Source: DATKPA01 sp051955985 (GTDB lineage: Bacteria; Planctomycetota; Phycisphaerae; WQYP01). Taken from it: a stretch of 64,000 bases of DNA. The notes beneath the pieces are model-generated. The model saw nothing but the letters and a program-made list of their open reading frames with translations. It had not been told where the DNA came from and made no database searches. The DNA lies in the NCBI GenBank assembly GCA_051955985.1, contig JBQCGD010000145.1, forward strand, positions 1-64,000, written 5' to 3'. Made by a program: the position numbers and the translations under genes. Positions 17,247 to 25,940 of the stretch are shown here, piece after piece (the first letter of the stretch is position 1; every line of letters begins with the position of its first letter).

Positions 17247-17807
17247 TCACTCGGGTAGGACGTCATTCAGGGAGATACGGAAGCCGGCGAGTGCGCCCGT
17301 GCACTCGACGGTTTGATCGCGGGAAAAGATTTTAGGCGTCTGGTGCGGATGGAAGACGGCAATCGTGTAATTGCTTGAATCGAGCAGCCACGCCTCGGAG
17401 GTTCCGTGCTTGAGGTATTCCTGAACTTTGAAATTGCACTCTTCAAGGGGACTTGTTGGGGAAAGAATCTCGACGGCGAACGCGGGAGCACCTTCGACGA
17501 AGAAATCTCGTTTTTCCTTAGGGGGCGATTGATCTTGCGTGATGAAGGCGATGTCGGGGCCGAGGACGGAATCGGGGTCGCGGGTTGTGATGAATCCGAC
17601 AAAGGGGAGGACATGGCCCAGGTTTCGAGACTGGACGAAGGCATGTAGTTCGGTTGCAAGTTCGGCGGCGATGAACCCGTGGCGCATGCCTGAGGGGGAT
17701 ACGGGGTAAAGGAGCCCGTAGTGGAGTTCGAGAAATTTGCCGTCGCTCCCCATTTTCCAGAGGTCTTCGGCGGTGAGTACGCCAGCTCGTCCCGTAAACG
17801 ACTGCAT
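17247..17807 (-). CDS. Uma2 family (DUF820) putative endonuclease
   Basis: A 186-residue Uma2-type protein of the PD-(D/E)xK nuclease superfamily. LTAEDLWKM opens it. LELHYGLLYPVSPSGMRHGFIAAELATEL is the first conserved block, GPDIAFI carries the acidic residue, and FAVEILSPTSPLEECNFKVQEYLKHGTSEAWLLD holds the ExxSP and K/Y motifs. These proteins are multiplied in cyanobacteria and planctomycetes and their role is unknown. Base composition is less skewed than in the neighbours, which fits later acquisition. It lies six bases upstream (on the map) of the ABC ATPase stop-to-start gap. Confidence 0.85.
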   Translation of the reverse strand: MQSFTGRAGVLTAEDLWKMGSDGKFLELHYGLLYPVSPSGMRHGFIAAELATELHAFVQSRNLGHVLPFVGFITTRDPDSVLGPDIAFITQDQSPPKEKRDFFVEGAPAFAVEILSPTSPLEECNFKVQEYLKHGTSEAWLLDSSNYTIAVFHPHQTPKIFSRDQTVECTGALAGFRISLNDVLPE

Positions 17808-17819
17808 AAATCGCCCGTA

Positions 17820-18281
17820 TTATTGAGCATTCACTTTGGAAAGCCTAATCTCGCCGAAAGTCATGTAAACGAGAGTGGTTCCCGCGGGGCCCCGATAGGC
17901 ACCGTTTGCATTTCCCAAACGTGCGGCGACAGCGGTGAACGCCCATGCGTCATTTTCGGCACATCGTACTTTCCGCGATATGAACTGTTCTGCGTGATTC
18001 GTTTCACCCCATTGCTTTGCCAACTCGGCGTGAGCGCGAAGCGGCTCAAGAATCGAGGGATGGTCCCATCCCCAAAGAAAAGTGCCATCCTGAGTATTGT
18101 ACGTACCGATAATCTGGACTGACGCTTCTGCAACCGTGCCATCGGCAAACGAGAAGGTAATCGTTCCGGCTTCCTGATCCACTGACCAATTCTCTTCTTG
18201 GCCAAGATCCCAGGTCGCAGAATGCGCGGCAGTTTGGGATTGCAAACCGGCCATGCTTTGCTGAATGAATTGATTAACCAT
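17820..18281 (-). CDS. Hypothetical protein, DUF6882-like
   Basis: A 153-residue soluble protein. The central part, ITFSFADGTVAEASVQIIGTYNTQDGTFLWGW, then DHPSILEPL, resembles the DUF6882 family as I remember it (a strand with IGTYN and FLWGW). No signal peptide, no catalytic motif seen. Composition is AT-richer and balanced between strands compared with folD next door, suggesting transfer. A ribosome binding site is not clear. Confidence 0.6.
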   Translation of the reverse strand: MVNQFIQQSMAGLQSQTAAHSATWDLGQEENWSVDQEAGTITFSFADGTVAEASVQIIGTYNTQDGTFLWGWDHPSILEPLRAHAELAKQWGETNHAEQFISRKVRCAENDAWAFTAVAARLGNANGAYRGPAGTTLVYMTFGEIRLSKVNAQ

Positions 18282-18292
18282 TTCATTCTCCC

Positions 18293-19192
18293 TTATTTTC
18301 CGCTGAAGGGCTGCTCGAGGCGATAGACGAGTTTGGCGGCGCGGAGGGTGTTTCGGAGGAGCATGGCGACGGTCATGGGGCCGACGCCGCCGGGGACGGG
18401 CGTGATGTGGGAGGCGAGCTTGGCGACTTCGTCGAAGTCGACGTCGCCGACGGTTTTTTCGGTGACTTTGCCGAAGGCGTCGGTGATGCGGACGCGGTTG
18501 ATGCCGACGTCGATGACGACGGCGCCGGGTTTGATGTGGTCGGCGCGGAGGAGGCCGGGCTTGCCGACGGCGACGACGACGATATCGGCGCGGCGGGTTT
18601 CGGCGGGCGTGTCTTTGGTGTGGATGTGGCAGAGGGTGACGGTGGCGTTGCGCTCGGTGAGGAGGAGGCTCAGGGGGCGGCCGACGATGCGGCTGGCGCC
18701 GACGACGGTGACGTTGGCGCCTTCGAGGGGGACGCCGGTGGAATCGATGAGTTCGACGACGGCGAGGGCGGTGCAGGGGGCGATGATGGTGTGGCCGTAG
18801 ACGACGTGGCCGATGTTGGCGGGGTTGACGCCTTCGACGTCCTTGAGGATGTCGATCTGGTACTGGGCGTTTTGCAGGTCCAAGCCGTTGGGGAGCGGGG
18901 AGTGGAGGAAGATGCCGGTGACGGTGTGATCGCGGTTGAGGGCGTGGATCGCGGAGTGGAGTTGTTGCTCGGTGGTTTCGGCGGGGAGTTGGTGGAGTTC
19001 GTAGTCGATGCCGACGTGGGCGCAGGTTTTTTTCTGGTTTTCGGCGTAGACCTTGGCGGCGGAGTTGTCTCCGACGAGGATGGCGATGAGTTTGACGGGT
19101 TTTTGCTGGGATTTGAGCGCGGCGACTTCGGTGGCGACGTGGTCGCGGATGGTGGATGAAAGCGCTTTACCATCAATCAGTTTGGCGGGCAT
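18293..19192 (-). CDS. folD: Methylenetetrahydrofolate dehydrogenase/cyclohydrolase
   Basis: Bifunctional FolD interconverting 5,10-methylene-THF and 10-formyl-THF with NADP in one-carbon metabolism. Tyr49 and the catalytic Lys in YAENQKK (residues 49-55), SPLPNGLD, APCTALAVVEL, GASRIVGRPLSLLL (the dinucleotide loop, with GAS where most have GRS) and TPVPGGVGPMTVAMLL are all seen. The common DVDG is DVEG here. Length 299 is normal. The gene lies 54 bases downstream of tyrS on the same strand, across a short CACAGAG repeat. Confidence 0.95.
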   Translation of the reverse strand: MPAKLIDGKALSSTIRDHVATEVAALKSQQKPVKLIAILVGDNSAAKVYAENQKKTCAHVGIDYELHQLPAETTEQQLHSAIHALNRDHTVTGIFLHSPLPNGLDLQNAQYQIDILKDVEGVNPANIGHVVYGHTIIAPCTALAVVELIDSTGVPLEGANVTVVGASRIVGRPLSLLLTERNATVTLCHIHTKDTPAETRRADIVVVAVGKPGLLRADHIKPGAVVIDVGINRVRITDAFGKVTEKTVGDVDFDEVAKLASHITPVPGGVGPMTVAMLLRNTLRAAKLVYRLEQPFSGK

Positions 19193-19199
19193 CGTTATC

Positions 19200-19240
19200 T
19201 ACCACAGAGGCGCACAGAGAGCACAGAGACGCACAGAGTT
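19200..19240. repeat. CACAGAG-type intergenic repeat
   Basis: ACCACAGAGGCGCACAGAG repeated with variation between folD and tyrS. Related in style to the CACGGAG repeat at 23272-23346 and the ACGAAAGACAC stretch at 26458-26488. Confidence 0.5.
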
Positions 19241-19246
19241 TTGGTG

Positions 19247-20464
19247 TTACCTGATTTCGATTTTGCAGACGCGGCGTTTGCCGACCTGGAGGATGTCGCC
19301 GGTTCTGGGTTCGACATTCAGTTTGAAGTCGGTGACTTTGTTGCCGGCGTAGGTGACGCCGCCGCCTTCGATGAGGCGTTTGGCTTCGTTGCCGGAGGCG
19401 GCGAAGCCGACTTCTTTGAGGAGAGTCATGATGCCGATTTTGCCGTCCTTCAAGGCGCTTTGCGGGAGCGTTTTGGTTTCGTCGGCGAGGACCTGGTGCT
19501 CGGTGAACCGTTTGCGGAAGTCTTCGGCGGCTTTTTCGGCTTCGGCGGGGTTGTGGTACTGCTCGACGATCAGGCGGCCGAGGATTTCCTTCGCTTTGCG
19601 GGGGTGGGTTTCGTTGGGGTTGGTGAGGGAGGTGATGCGGTCGTCGGGGAGCGGGGTGGTCATGCGGAACCAGTTGGGCATGAGTTCGTCGGGGATGGAC
19701 ATGGCTTTGCCGAACTGTTCGGAGGCGGGTTCGGAGACGCCGATGTAGTTGCCGAGGGATTTGGACATTTTTTGCGAGCCGTCGGTGCCGACGAGGATGG
19801 GCATGATGATGACGATCTGCGGGGGCTGGCCTTCGGATTCCTGGAGGTCGCGGCCGACGAGGTTGTTGAAGGTCTGGTCGGTGCCGCCGAGTTCGACGTC
19901 GGCCTTGATGACGACGGAGTCCCAGCCCTGCATGAGGGGGTACATGAACTCGTGGATGTAGATGGGTTCGCCGGCCTTGTGGCGTTCCTGGAAGGTGTCG
20001 CGTTCGAGCATTCTTGCGACGGTCATTTTCTGGCAGAGTTTGAGGGCGTCGACGAAGGTCATTTGGTGGAGCCACTCGGAGTTGTAGCGGATTTCGACCT
20101 TGCCTTCGGACATGTCGAGGATTTTGCCGGCCTGGGCGAAGTAGGTTTCGGCGTTTTGTTTGACCTGATCGGCGGAGAGGACGGGGCGGGTTTTCTTTTT
20201 GCCGGTGGGGTCGCCGATCATGGCGGTGGCGTCGCCGATGATGAGGACGGCCTTGTGGCCGAGGTCCTGGAACTGGCGCATTTTGCGGAGGACGACGGCG
20301 TGGCCGAGGTGGAGGTCGGGGGCCGTGGGGTCCATGCCGAGCTTGATGCGGAGCTGGCGTCCGGTTTTTTGCGCGTGTTCGAGGCGTTTTTTAAGTTCCT
20401 CGGCGGAGTAGACGTGGTCAGTGCCGCGGAGGAGGAGCTGCATTTGTTCGTCGATCGTGGGCAT
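19247..20464 (-). CDS. tyrS: Tyrosyl-tRNA synthetase
   Basis: Class I aminoacyl-tRNA synthetase charging tRNA-Tyr. PTAPDLHLGHAV carries the HIGH-type motif HLGH (residues 52-55), KMSKS is at 231-235, and VELGGTDQTFNNLVGRDL matches the tyrosine-binding core of the TyrZ-like type. An S4 RNA-binding domain ends the protein (GFAASGNEAKRLIEGGGVTYAG onward). Length 405 fits the type II TyrRS group. Confidence 0.96.
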   Translation of the reverse strand: MPTIDEQMQLLLRGTDHVYSAEELKKRLEHAQKTGRQLRIKLGMDPTAPDLHLGHAVVLRKMRQFQDLGHKAVLIIGDATAMIGDPTGKKKTRPVLSADQVKQNAETYFAQAGKILDMSEGKVEIRYNSEWLHQMTFVDALKLCQKMTVARMLERDTFQERHKAGEPIYIHEFMYPLMQGWDSVVIKADVELGGTDQTFNNLVGRDLQESEGQPPQIVIIMPILVGTDGSQKMSKSLGNYIGVSEPASEQFGKAMSIPDELMPNWFRMTTPLPDDRITSLTNPNETHPRKAKEILGRLIVEQYHNPAEAEKAAEDFRKRFTEHQVLADETKTLPQSALKDGKIGIMTLLKEVGFAASGNEAKRLIEGGGVTYAGNKVTDFKLNVEPRTGDILQVGKRRVCKIEIR

Positions 20465-20557
20465 GGGGGGTTGGGGTCCTTTTTTGGGAAAGGGGCATTT
20501 TAAGGGATTGGAACAGTGATACCAGTGGCAGTGCTGCCCGGGTCTAAACGCCGGCGA

Positions 20558-21028
20558 TCAGCGGTGGTGCTGCTTCCAATAATCCCGGAAGGATATAAGG
20601 CGGGGGAGGGATTCGACATCTTTTCGGCGATTGGCAGCTTTTTTACTCGCGATGATGTCGTCCGGGTGACAGACGGGGAAGCCTTCGGGCTCGACGCGGC
20701 GTTTCCAAGCATCATCGAAGCGTTCGATGCCATCGGGAGCGAAGATCAGGTCGAGATCGAAGGGGCCGTTTTTCAACTGGATGAAGTCTTTGCCACGTTC
20801 AATTTCTTTCGCTTCATCCTCGGTGAGAGCGAAGCCGAGTTCCTTGAGCGCGGCGACGAGTGCGCGACCATTCTCGTTGCTTTTTTCGACGAAGAGGTCG
20901 GCGTCCTGCGTGGTATCGGGGAAGCCGAGAAGAATTGCGCCGGATTTGCCAATGAACAAGTATCGGCAGCGGTGGGCATTGAAAACGTCGCGGATTTCCT
21001 GCGCCTGGCGGTATTCAAATGCGCCCAT
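20558..21028 (-). CDS. Nucleotidyltransferase-fold protein (DUF6036/MNT-like)
   Basis: About 156 residues from the ATG at 21028. YLFIGKSGAILLGFPDTTQDADLFV holds the G-S-x-A-like turn and the DxD of the nucleotidyltransferase fold; FDLDLIFAPDG follows with more acidic residues. It resembles DUF6036/AbiEii-like putative nucleotidyltransferases, some of which act in toxin-antitoxin or phage-defence modules. The start codon overlaps the upstream 70-residue gene by 14 bases, so the two are coupled. An upstream in-frame extension to 21109 would lie fully inside that gene and is less likely. Composition is balanced and AT-richer than the neighbours. Function unproven. Confidence 0.65.
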   Translation of the reverse strand: MGAFEYRQAQEIRDVFNAHRCRYLFIGKSGAILLGFPDTTQDADLFVEKSNENGRALVAALKELGFALTEDEAKEIERGKDFIQLKNGPFDLDLIFAPDGIERFDDAWKRRVEPEGFPVCHPDDIIASKKAANRRKDVESLPRLISFRDYWKQHHR

Positions 21029-21227
21029 AGCCGAGCCACTCTGGAAGGTTTTTTTCACACCACTCGCGATATTCCTGCATGGTCTGGAATGAGCGGAAGC
21101 GCGCATCATCCATCACGGGCTTGTAGGTTTTGATAAAGGCGTACTTCATTCGCTGGGCCAAAGGGCGCCGTGCAGCGGCTTCGAATTCAGCGAGGAGATC
21201 GTGGGGAATGTCGGTCTTTTTTACCAT
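21015..21227 (-). CDS. Small hypothetical protein paired with the nucleotidyltransferase
   Basis: Seventy residues, soluble and charged: MVKKTDIPHDLLAEFEAAAR at the start, then a helical middle and an aromatic C-terminus (EYREWCEKNLPEWLG). No family recognised. It ends 14 bases inside the nucleotidyltransferase gene. The size and overlap are typical of two-gene modules such as toxin-antitoxin pairs, but nothing in the sequence proves this. Confidence 0.6.
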   Translation of the reverse strand: MVKKTDIPHDLLAEFEAAARRPLAQRMKYAFIKTYKPVMDDARFRSFQTMQEYREWCEKNLPEWLGYGRI

Positions 21228-21335
21228 GGAGGCATTATAACAGGTGCGTGACGTCGGTTGGCGGAATCCGTTTGAACATGCGGATGATGAGGCCTGGCGG
21301 GGGATTTGAAACGATCTCAGGGACGCAGGAGGGGC

Positions 21336-22376
21336 TTAAGAGCCGCTGATGAGGGTGAAGTAGATGCTGAAGCTGTTGAAAGCGGCGTGGAGGGTGATGT
21401 TGGCCCACATGTTGCCGGTGCGTTCGTAGAGGTAGCCGAGGCCGAGGGCGAGGAGGAAGATGACGGCGAAGTGGTCGATGGGGTGGACGCTGGCGAAGAA
21501 GGCGCTGGTGAGGAGGATGGCGAACCAGCGGCGGGCGGGGGTGGGGCGGTAGTTGAGGTCGATGGGGTGCTGGAAGGAGAAGCCGAAGCGGGGCTGGATG
21601 AGCATGGTCTGGAAGCAACCGCGGAAGAAGATTTCTTCGAGGATGGGGGCAGCGACGCCGGCGAGGAGGATGAAGGCGGTTTGTTCCCAGAGGGGGGGCT
21701 TACGGCTGAGGACCTGGAGGGTTTCGTGGACTTCCTCGGGGCGTTTCTCGAAGTGGGTGATGATGTACTCGGTGGCGTTGGCGACGATGATGAGGAGCGG
21801 GGTGAGGGCGAGGAAGCCGAGGATGCCGTAGCCGACGCCTTTGGGGAGTTTGCGGAGGGAGAGGCCCCAGCCATCGAGCCCGCCGACCACGATGCGGGAG
21901 GCGAGGATGACGAGGACGAGTGCGGGGACGGCTTCTGCGAAGGTGTTGAGGAGCTGACTGAGGAGGATGTTGGAGGTGCTTTCGGAATAGAGGATGCGGG
22001 GGCGCGTGGCGGGGGCGTGGCGGGTGGTCGCCGGTCGCGTGGCGGCGGGGAGGGATGCCGGGGCGGAAGCGGTGGATGGGGAGGTGGCGGGGAATGTGGC
22101 GGGCGCGGTGGCGGCGGGAGGGGCGTGGGCCTGGTTCCAGAGGGCGAAGGCGGTGATGGTCATGAAGGCGGTGCCGCAATAGAGTAGAATGGCGGCGGCC
22201 ACGGTGAGGGCGGAGATACCGCCGAGGCGAGGCGGCGCGGCGGCGAGCGGCGCAGCGCGGAAGACGCGGAGGCCGATGATCAGGCCGATTCCAACGACGA
22301 GCCAGAGGTACTGGCTGAAGCCGAAGAGTTGGTCAAGGTGAGTCGCCACCCATAAGATGAAGTTTTGAATCAGCAA
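21336..22376 (-). CDS. CPBP family intramembrane metalloprotease
   Basis: Membrane protein of the CAAX protease/bacteriocin-processing (CPBP, Abi) family with about eight hydrophobic segments. The diagnostic motifs are APILEEIFFRGCF (EExxxR), FASVHPIDHF (FxxxH) and ITLHAAFN (HxxxN). A 60-residue Ala/Pro/Thr-rich loop (ATAPATFPATSPSTASAPAS) sits in the middle of the chain. The start is uncertain: the open frame continues into trpC on the other strand, so I take the TTG at 22376, just clear of trpC; a GTG at 22349 is equally possible. Substrate unknown. Divergent from trpC. Confidence 0.82.
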   Translation of the reverse strand: MLIQNFILWVATHLDQLFGFSQYLWLVVGIGLIIGLRVFRAAPLAAAPPRLGGISALTVAAAILLYCGTAFMTITAFALWNQAHAPPAATAPATFPATSPSTASAPASLPAATRPATTRHAPATRPRILYSESTSNILLSQLLNTFAEAVPALVLVILASRIVVGGLDGWGLSLRKLPKGVGYGILGFLALTPLLIIVANATEYIITHFEKRPEEVHETLQVLSRKPPLWEQTAFILLAGVAAPILEEIFFRGCFQTMLIQPRFGFSFQHPIDLNYRPTPARRWFAILLTSAFFASVHPIDHFAVIFLLALGLGYLYERTGNMWANITLHAAFNSFSIYFTLISGS

Positions 22377-22398
22377 ATTGCACTCACAGAGAGAATGT

Positions 22399-23247
22399 AT
22401 GTCATCGTCGTCCCCCCAGCCGAACCGAACGCCGGATATCTTGCAGCAAATCGTGGAAACAAAAAAGGAGGAGATCGCGGCGGCGAAGGGGCGGGTGTCG
22501 CTGGACGCGTTAAAAGAGCGTTGCCGGCAGGCGGAACCGCCGCGGAATTTTTTTGCGGCGTTGACGAAGGAGCCGGAGGGGCTGGTGAACATTATTGCGG
22601 AGGTGAAGAAGACCTCGCCGTCGGCGGGGACGATTCGGGCGGACTTTGATCCAGTGGCGGTGGCGAAGGTTTATCATGCGGCGGGGGCGGATGCGTTGTC
22701 GGTGCTGACGGATGAGAAGTATTTTCAGGGGAAGCTGGAGTACATTGCGGCGGTGAAGAAGGAGGTGCCGCTGCCGGTGCTGCGGAAGGATTTCATTATT
22801 GATCCGTACCAGGTGTACGAGGCGCGGGCGGCGGGGGCGGATGCGATTCTGCTGATCGCGGAGATCCTGACGGATTCGATGATGATCGACCTGCAGATCC
22901 TGGCGACGGAGCTGAAGCTGACGACGCTGGTGGAAGTGCACGAGATGGATTCGCTGCTGCGGGTGAACTCGACGATGAGTTTTCCGCATGCGTCGTATTA
23001 CCTGCTGGGGATCAACAACCGGGATCTGCGGACGTTCACGGTGGATCTGCAGAACACGGTGCGGCTGGCGGAGTTTGTGGAGAACAAGAAGATTCTCGTC
23101 TCGGAGAGCGGCATTCGGGAGAAGGCGGATGTGCAGCGGATGGTGGCGGCGGGGGTGCGGACGCTCTTGATTGGGGAGACGTTGATGAAGAGCGGGGATG
23201 TGGGGGGGACGATGGCGAATTTGAAGGGGGTGTTTCGGAAGGCGTGA
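22399..23247 (+). CDS. trpC: Indole-3-glycerol phosphate synthase
   Basis: TIM-barrel enzyme of tryptophan synthesis, closing the indole ring from CdRP. IIAEVKKTSPSAG holds the catalytic lysine and phosphate-loop residues. FDPVAVAKVYHAAGADALSVLTDEKYFQG, VLRKDFIIDPYQVYEARAAGADAILLI, LVEVHEMDSL, LGINNRDLRTF and LVSESGI are all conserved. Length is about 282. I start at the ATG at 22399; a TTG at 22378 is upstream. No other trp gene lies nearby. It is followed by a CACGGAG inverted repeat and a strong bidirectional terminator. Confidence 0.95.
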   Translation: MSSSSPQPNRTPDILQQIVETKKEEIAAAKGRVSLDALKERCRQAEPPRNFFAALTKEPEGLVNIIAEVKKTSPSAGTIRADFDPVAVAKVYHAAGADALSVLTDEKYFQGKLEYIAAVKKEVPLPVLRKDFIIDPYQVYEARAAGADAILLIAEILTDSMMIDLQILATELKLTTLVEVHEMDSLLRVNSTMSFPHASYYLLGINNRDLRTFTVDLQNTVRLAEFVENKKILVSESGIREKADVQRMVAAGVRTLLIGETLMKSGDVGGTMANLKGVFRKA

Positions 23248-23271
23248 TCCTGCTTGGGAGGAGAGGACGGG

Positions 23272-23346
23272 GAGAACCACGGAGAACACGGAGGGCACGG
23301 AGAGATTGAGTCGGGTTCCTCCGTGCTCTCCGTGGTCTCCGTGTTT
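23272..23346. repeat. CACGGAG inverted repeat
   Basis: Units of CACGGAGAACACGGAGGGCACGGAG on the left are mirrored by TCCGTGCTCTCCGTGGTCTCCGTG on the right, giving a long imperfect hairpin that ends in a T run. It lies between trpC and the terminator. Confidence 0.65.
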
Positions 23347-23365
23347 TTTTGAGTTTGTTGAAACG

Positions 23366-23397
23366 AAAAGGCCCGCGGTTTTCGCGGGCCTTTTTTT
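23366..23397. terminator. Bidirectional intrinsic terminator
   Basis: GGCCCGCG, GTTTT, CGCGGGCC stem-loop flanked by an A run on the left and seven T on the right, between the convergent trpC and the exported protein gene. Confidence 0.9.
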
Positions 23398-23419
23398 GTG
23401 GGATGGTTTGCAGAGGGGG

Positions 23420-25273
23420 TTACGGGGCGGGGGTGTTGTCGGGGGCGGGGGTGGCGCCGGCGTTGCCGCTCATGGCTTGTTTGAGCTTGGTGCCGGCTTC
23501 CATGGTGCTGGTGATGGCGTTGAGGGGGATGTGCCATTCGGCGGTGAGGGTTTCGCCGGAGATGCCGGCGCTGGCGACGACGGGGGCGACATTTTGCGGG
23601 GGCGTGGCGTCGGAGCCGGGCTTGAGGACGGATTGGGCGACGGCGATCCAGCGGGCGATGGGGAGGTAGACGAAGCCGACGGGGTTGGCGACGACCTGGT
23701 CGCGGACGCTGCTGATGATGGCGTTGTTGCTGAGGGTGTCGGCGTTGTTCTGGGCGGCGTCGATGGCGCCTTCGAGGATGGACTGGTCGGCGCCGAAGAC
23801 GGTGACGACGCGTTTATTGACGATGCCGGTGTACATGGTGAGGCCGTCGGCACCGTACATTTTTTCGATCATCATGATGCCTTCGCGGGAGCCGGGGGAG
23901 AGGGGATGGTCGGGGGTTTCGGGGCGGAGGGTGAACTTCATGTTGATCTTGGTGAGCTTGATGTCCTTGACGGTGACGGCGTTGGGGGTGACGGTGACTT
24001 TCTGGGCGAAGTCGGGGTTCATGGATTGCTGGGACAAGGGGCTCTTGAGGGCCTGGAGCTGGAGTGCGTGGTACTTGGCGGGGTCAGAGACGTCGACGAT
24101 GGTGGCGCCGTAGAGGAAGCCGCCCTTGCCGGTGGCGGGCGGCGGAAGGAAGACGAAGTTGGTGCCGGAGGAGAGTGCGGCAAGCTGCTGGTAGATGACG
24201 ATGGATTTTTTGTATTCCTCGATTTTGGGGTCTTGCGCGATGACTTCGTTGGCGAGGACCTGCTTGGAGACGCTGCCGAGGAGGTCAGCGAAGGATTGGC
24301 CATTGAAGGTGAAGGCGCCGGCGGCGAGGAATTCGCCATCGGGGAGTCCGGCGAGGGAGGGAGCGTCCTTGGGTTTCTGTGCAGCGACGAACTTGCCGAA
24401 GGGGGACTGGGGTTTGAAGGCGCCGACGAGTCCGAAGGTGAGTCCGGAGTCGTTGAGGCGGAGGGTGACCATGGTGTGGTTGGCGTCCTGGACGAATTCT
24501 TTTGCAGCGGCGAAGTAGAGGTTGATCATTTCCTTCTGCAGGGCGCCGGCGGTCTGGTCCTTGTTGTTGTTGAGGTTCATGAGGTCCATCATGCCGGTGA
24601 CTTCCTGCTGCTTGTCTTCGAGCAGCTTGTTGACGCTGGCGGAAGCGGCGGCGGTGTTGGCCCAGAGGACGAGGTCGTTGTTTTCGAAGGTTTTGAGGGT
24701 TTCGGCGGTGGCAGCCTTGCCGAAGGAATTCTTTTTGGAGAGGAAATTGTTGAGAACATCGCGGTCCTGGGCGAGGGCAACCCACTTGTCGATGTTGGCG
24801 ACATAGCCTTTGTCGGTGGAATCGCCGGGGAGGGTGACTTCGGAGATGCCGTCCTTGTCGGGGGCGCTGGGAGAGAGGTTCTGGAGCATGGCCTTGGGAT
24901 CGGTGGTGGGGAGGAGGATGACGGCGGGGGGCGGCCCTGCGAAGAGGTTGGTGTCGTTGGCATCGGCGTGAAGGGGCTTCATGACGACGAGGGCGGCGGA
25001 GGAATCCTGGTCGAAGCCTTCGGTGATGCCGAGGTTGCGGAGCATGTAGCCGGCGATATCGGGCGGGAGGGGGATGGGGACGTTGAGGCGGGTGACGGAG
25101 TTGGAGATCTTGGTGCTGAGGGAGCGGACGTTGTTGATGACGATGACGGCGTTGGCATCGGCGGGGACCTGGTTGAGGACGGCTGGGGCATCCGCCCAGG
25201 CGGCCTTGAGGGTGGCGAGTGAGAGCAGCGCAACGACTGCGGCACGGGTTGTCCGGAATTTGCGGGTGATCAT
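23420..25273 (-). CDS. Large exported hypothetical protein
   Basis: A 617-residue protein with a signal peptide (VVALLSLATLKAAWA, cleavage near residue 28) and no other membrane helix. The mature part begins VLNQVPADANAVIVINNVRSLSTKI, a beginning common in planctomycete exported proteins of the DUF3352-like kind. Otherwise it is a mix of alpha and beta segments with no catalytic motif that I recognise. It ends in an Ala/Pro/Thr tail. It lies convergent to trpC with a shared terminator. Codons end in C, so the plus strand is G-rich. Confidence 0.7.
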   Translation of the reverse strand: MITRKFRTTRAAVVALLSLATLKAAWADAPAVLNQVPADANAVIVINNVRSLSTKISNSVTRLNVPIPLPPDIAGYMLRNLGITEGFDQDSSAALVVMKPLHADANDTNLFAGPPPAVILLPTTDPKAMLQNLSPSAPDKDGISEVTLPGDSTDKGYVANIDKWVALAQDRDVLNNFLSKKNSFGKAATAETLKTFENNDLVLWANTAAASASVNKLLEDKQQEVTGMMDLMNLNNNKDQTAGALQKEMINLYFAAAKEFVQDANHTMVTLRLNDSGLTFGLVGAFKPQSPFGKFVAAQKPKDAPSLAGLPDGEFLAAGAFTFNGQSFADLLGSVSKQVLANEVIAQDPKIEEYKKSIVIYQQLAALSSGTNFVFLPPPATGKGGFLYGATIVDVSDPAKYHALQLQALKSPLSQQSMNPDFAQKVTVTPNAVTVKDIKLTKINMKFTLRPETPDHPLSPGSREGIMMIEKMYGADGLTMYTGIVNKRVVTVFGADQSILEGAIDAAQNNADTLSNNAIISSVRDQVVANPVGFVYLPIARWIAVAQSVLKPGSDATPPQNVAPVVASAGISGETLTAEWHIPLNAITSTMEAGTKLKQAMSGNAGATPAPDNTPAP

Positions 25274-25558
25274 GATTTGGAATCCTTATCCATGAAAGGG
25301 GGTAGCCCCGTGGCCCGGGCTCGGTGGCTCCGAAGGGTAGTATCCGCCGGGCGGGCGAAGTCCGTCAAGGAATACGCGGCAATGGTCGTGCCGGGCCGCA
25401 GCGGGTGTTGGGGGTTGCGGCGGGGTAGGAGAAATCCCGAGAAATGTGGGGGCAAATTTGGAGATTTTATTTGCATTGGGTGAACGGGAAATGTAGGAAT
25501 GAGGGATCGGAAGAGGAATGGACCGTTCAGTTGGTTCCCCCTGGAATGGAGTCTTCCC
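25274..25558. other. Intergenic stretch upstream of the exported protein gene
   Basis: No reading frame here looks like a gene. It should hold the promoter of the minus-strand exported protein gene and perhaps that of the small basic protein gene; I could not define boxes with confidence. Confidence 0.4.
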
Positions 25559-25702
25559 ATGCCCCACCGTCGCACTTCCGGCGCAAAGGTTCGCACCCAC
25601 AAAATCGGCATCGGCAACTCGCGGTATGCAAAGGGCAAGCAAGCCCGGCTGCAGAATCGGCGGATGCTGGATGCGTATTTCCGTGGCGGCGAAGCGGCCT
25701 GA
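25559..25702 (+). CDS. Small basic protein
   Basis: Forty-seven residues, strongly basic and without hydrophobic segments: MPHRRTSGAKVRTHKIGIGN and then SRYAKGKQARLQNRRMLDAYF. GGAG seven bases before the ATG is an ideal ribosome binding site. The Lys/Arg-rich make-up and small size recall ribosome-associated or nucleic-acid-binding small proteins. I do not recognise the family, so this is a description only. Confidence 0.5.
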   Translation: MPHRRTSGAKVRTHKIGIGNSRYAKGKQARLQNRRMLDAYFRGGEAA

Positions 25703-25709
25703 AGACGGT

Positions 25710-25895
25710 TTGATGGTTAAGTAGTTAAGTGGTTAAGTAGCCTGGGTGGATGGGTTGTCGTTTGCGCGCTCCGCCTGGCTGCGTTTTCTACGTCTTATTT
25801 GCCACGGTCCGCGAAGAGTTGCCGCACGTGCGGGGTGAGCTCCGCAGACGAGGCGATTCACGACTTGACCACTTGACGGTTTAACTACTTCACCC
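25710..25895. repeat. Separated inverted GGTTAAGTAGTTAAGTG-type repeats
   Basis: GGTTAAGTAGTTAAGTGGTT at about 25714-25740 is answered by an imperfect inverted set (ACTTGACCACTTGACGGTTTAACTACTTCAC region, 25862-25892). The two arms bracket about 120 bases without a gene, just before the response regulator. Confidence 0.5.
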
Positions 25896-25940
25896 GTGGA
25901 TCTCGTGCTATAGTGGCTCTCCATCTGTCAGGAGACACTT

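Noticed and set aside
20558..21109. Start of the nucleotidyltransferase at 21109
   Set aside because: The added residues overlap the 70-residue gene and do not resemble the family; the ATG at 21028 fits better.
23272..23346. CRISPR-like array
   Set aside because: Units are 7-9 bases without spacers of even length; it is an inverted simple repeat.
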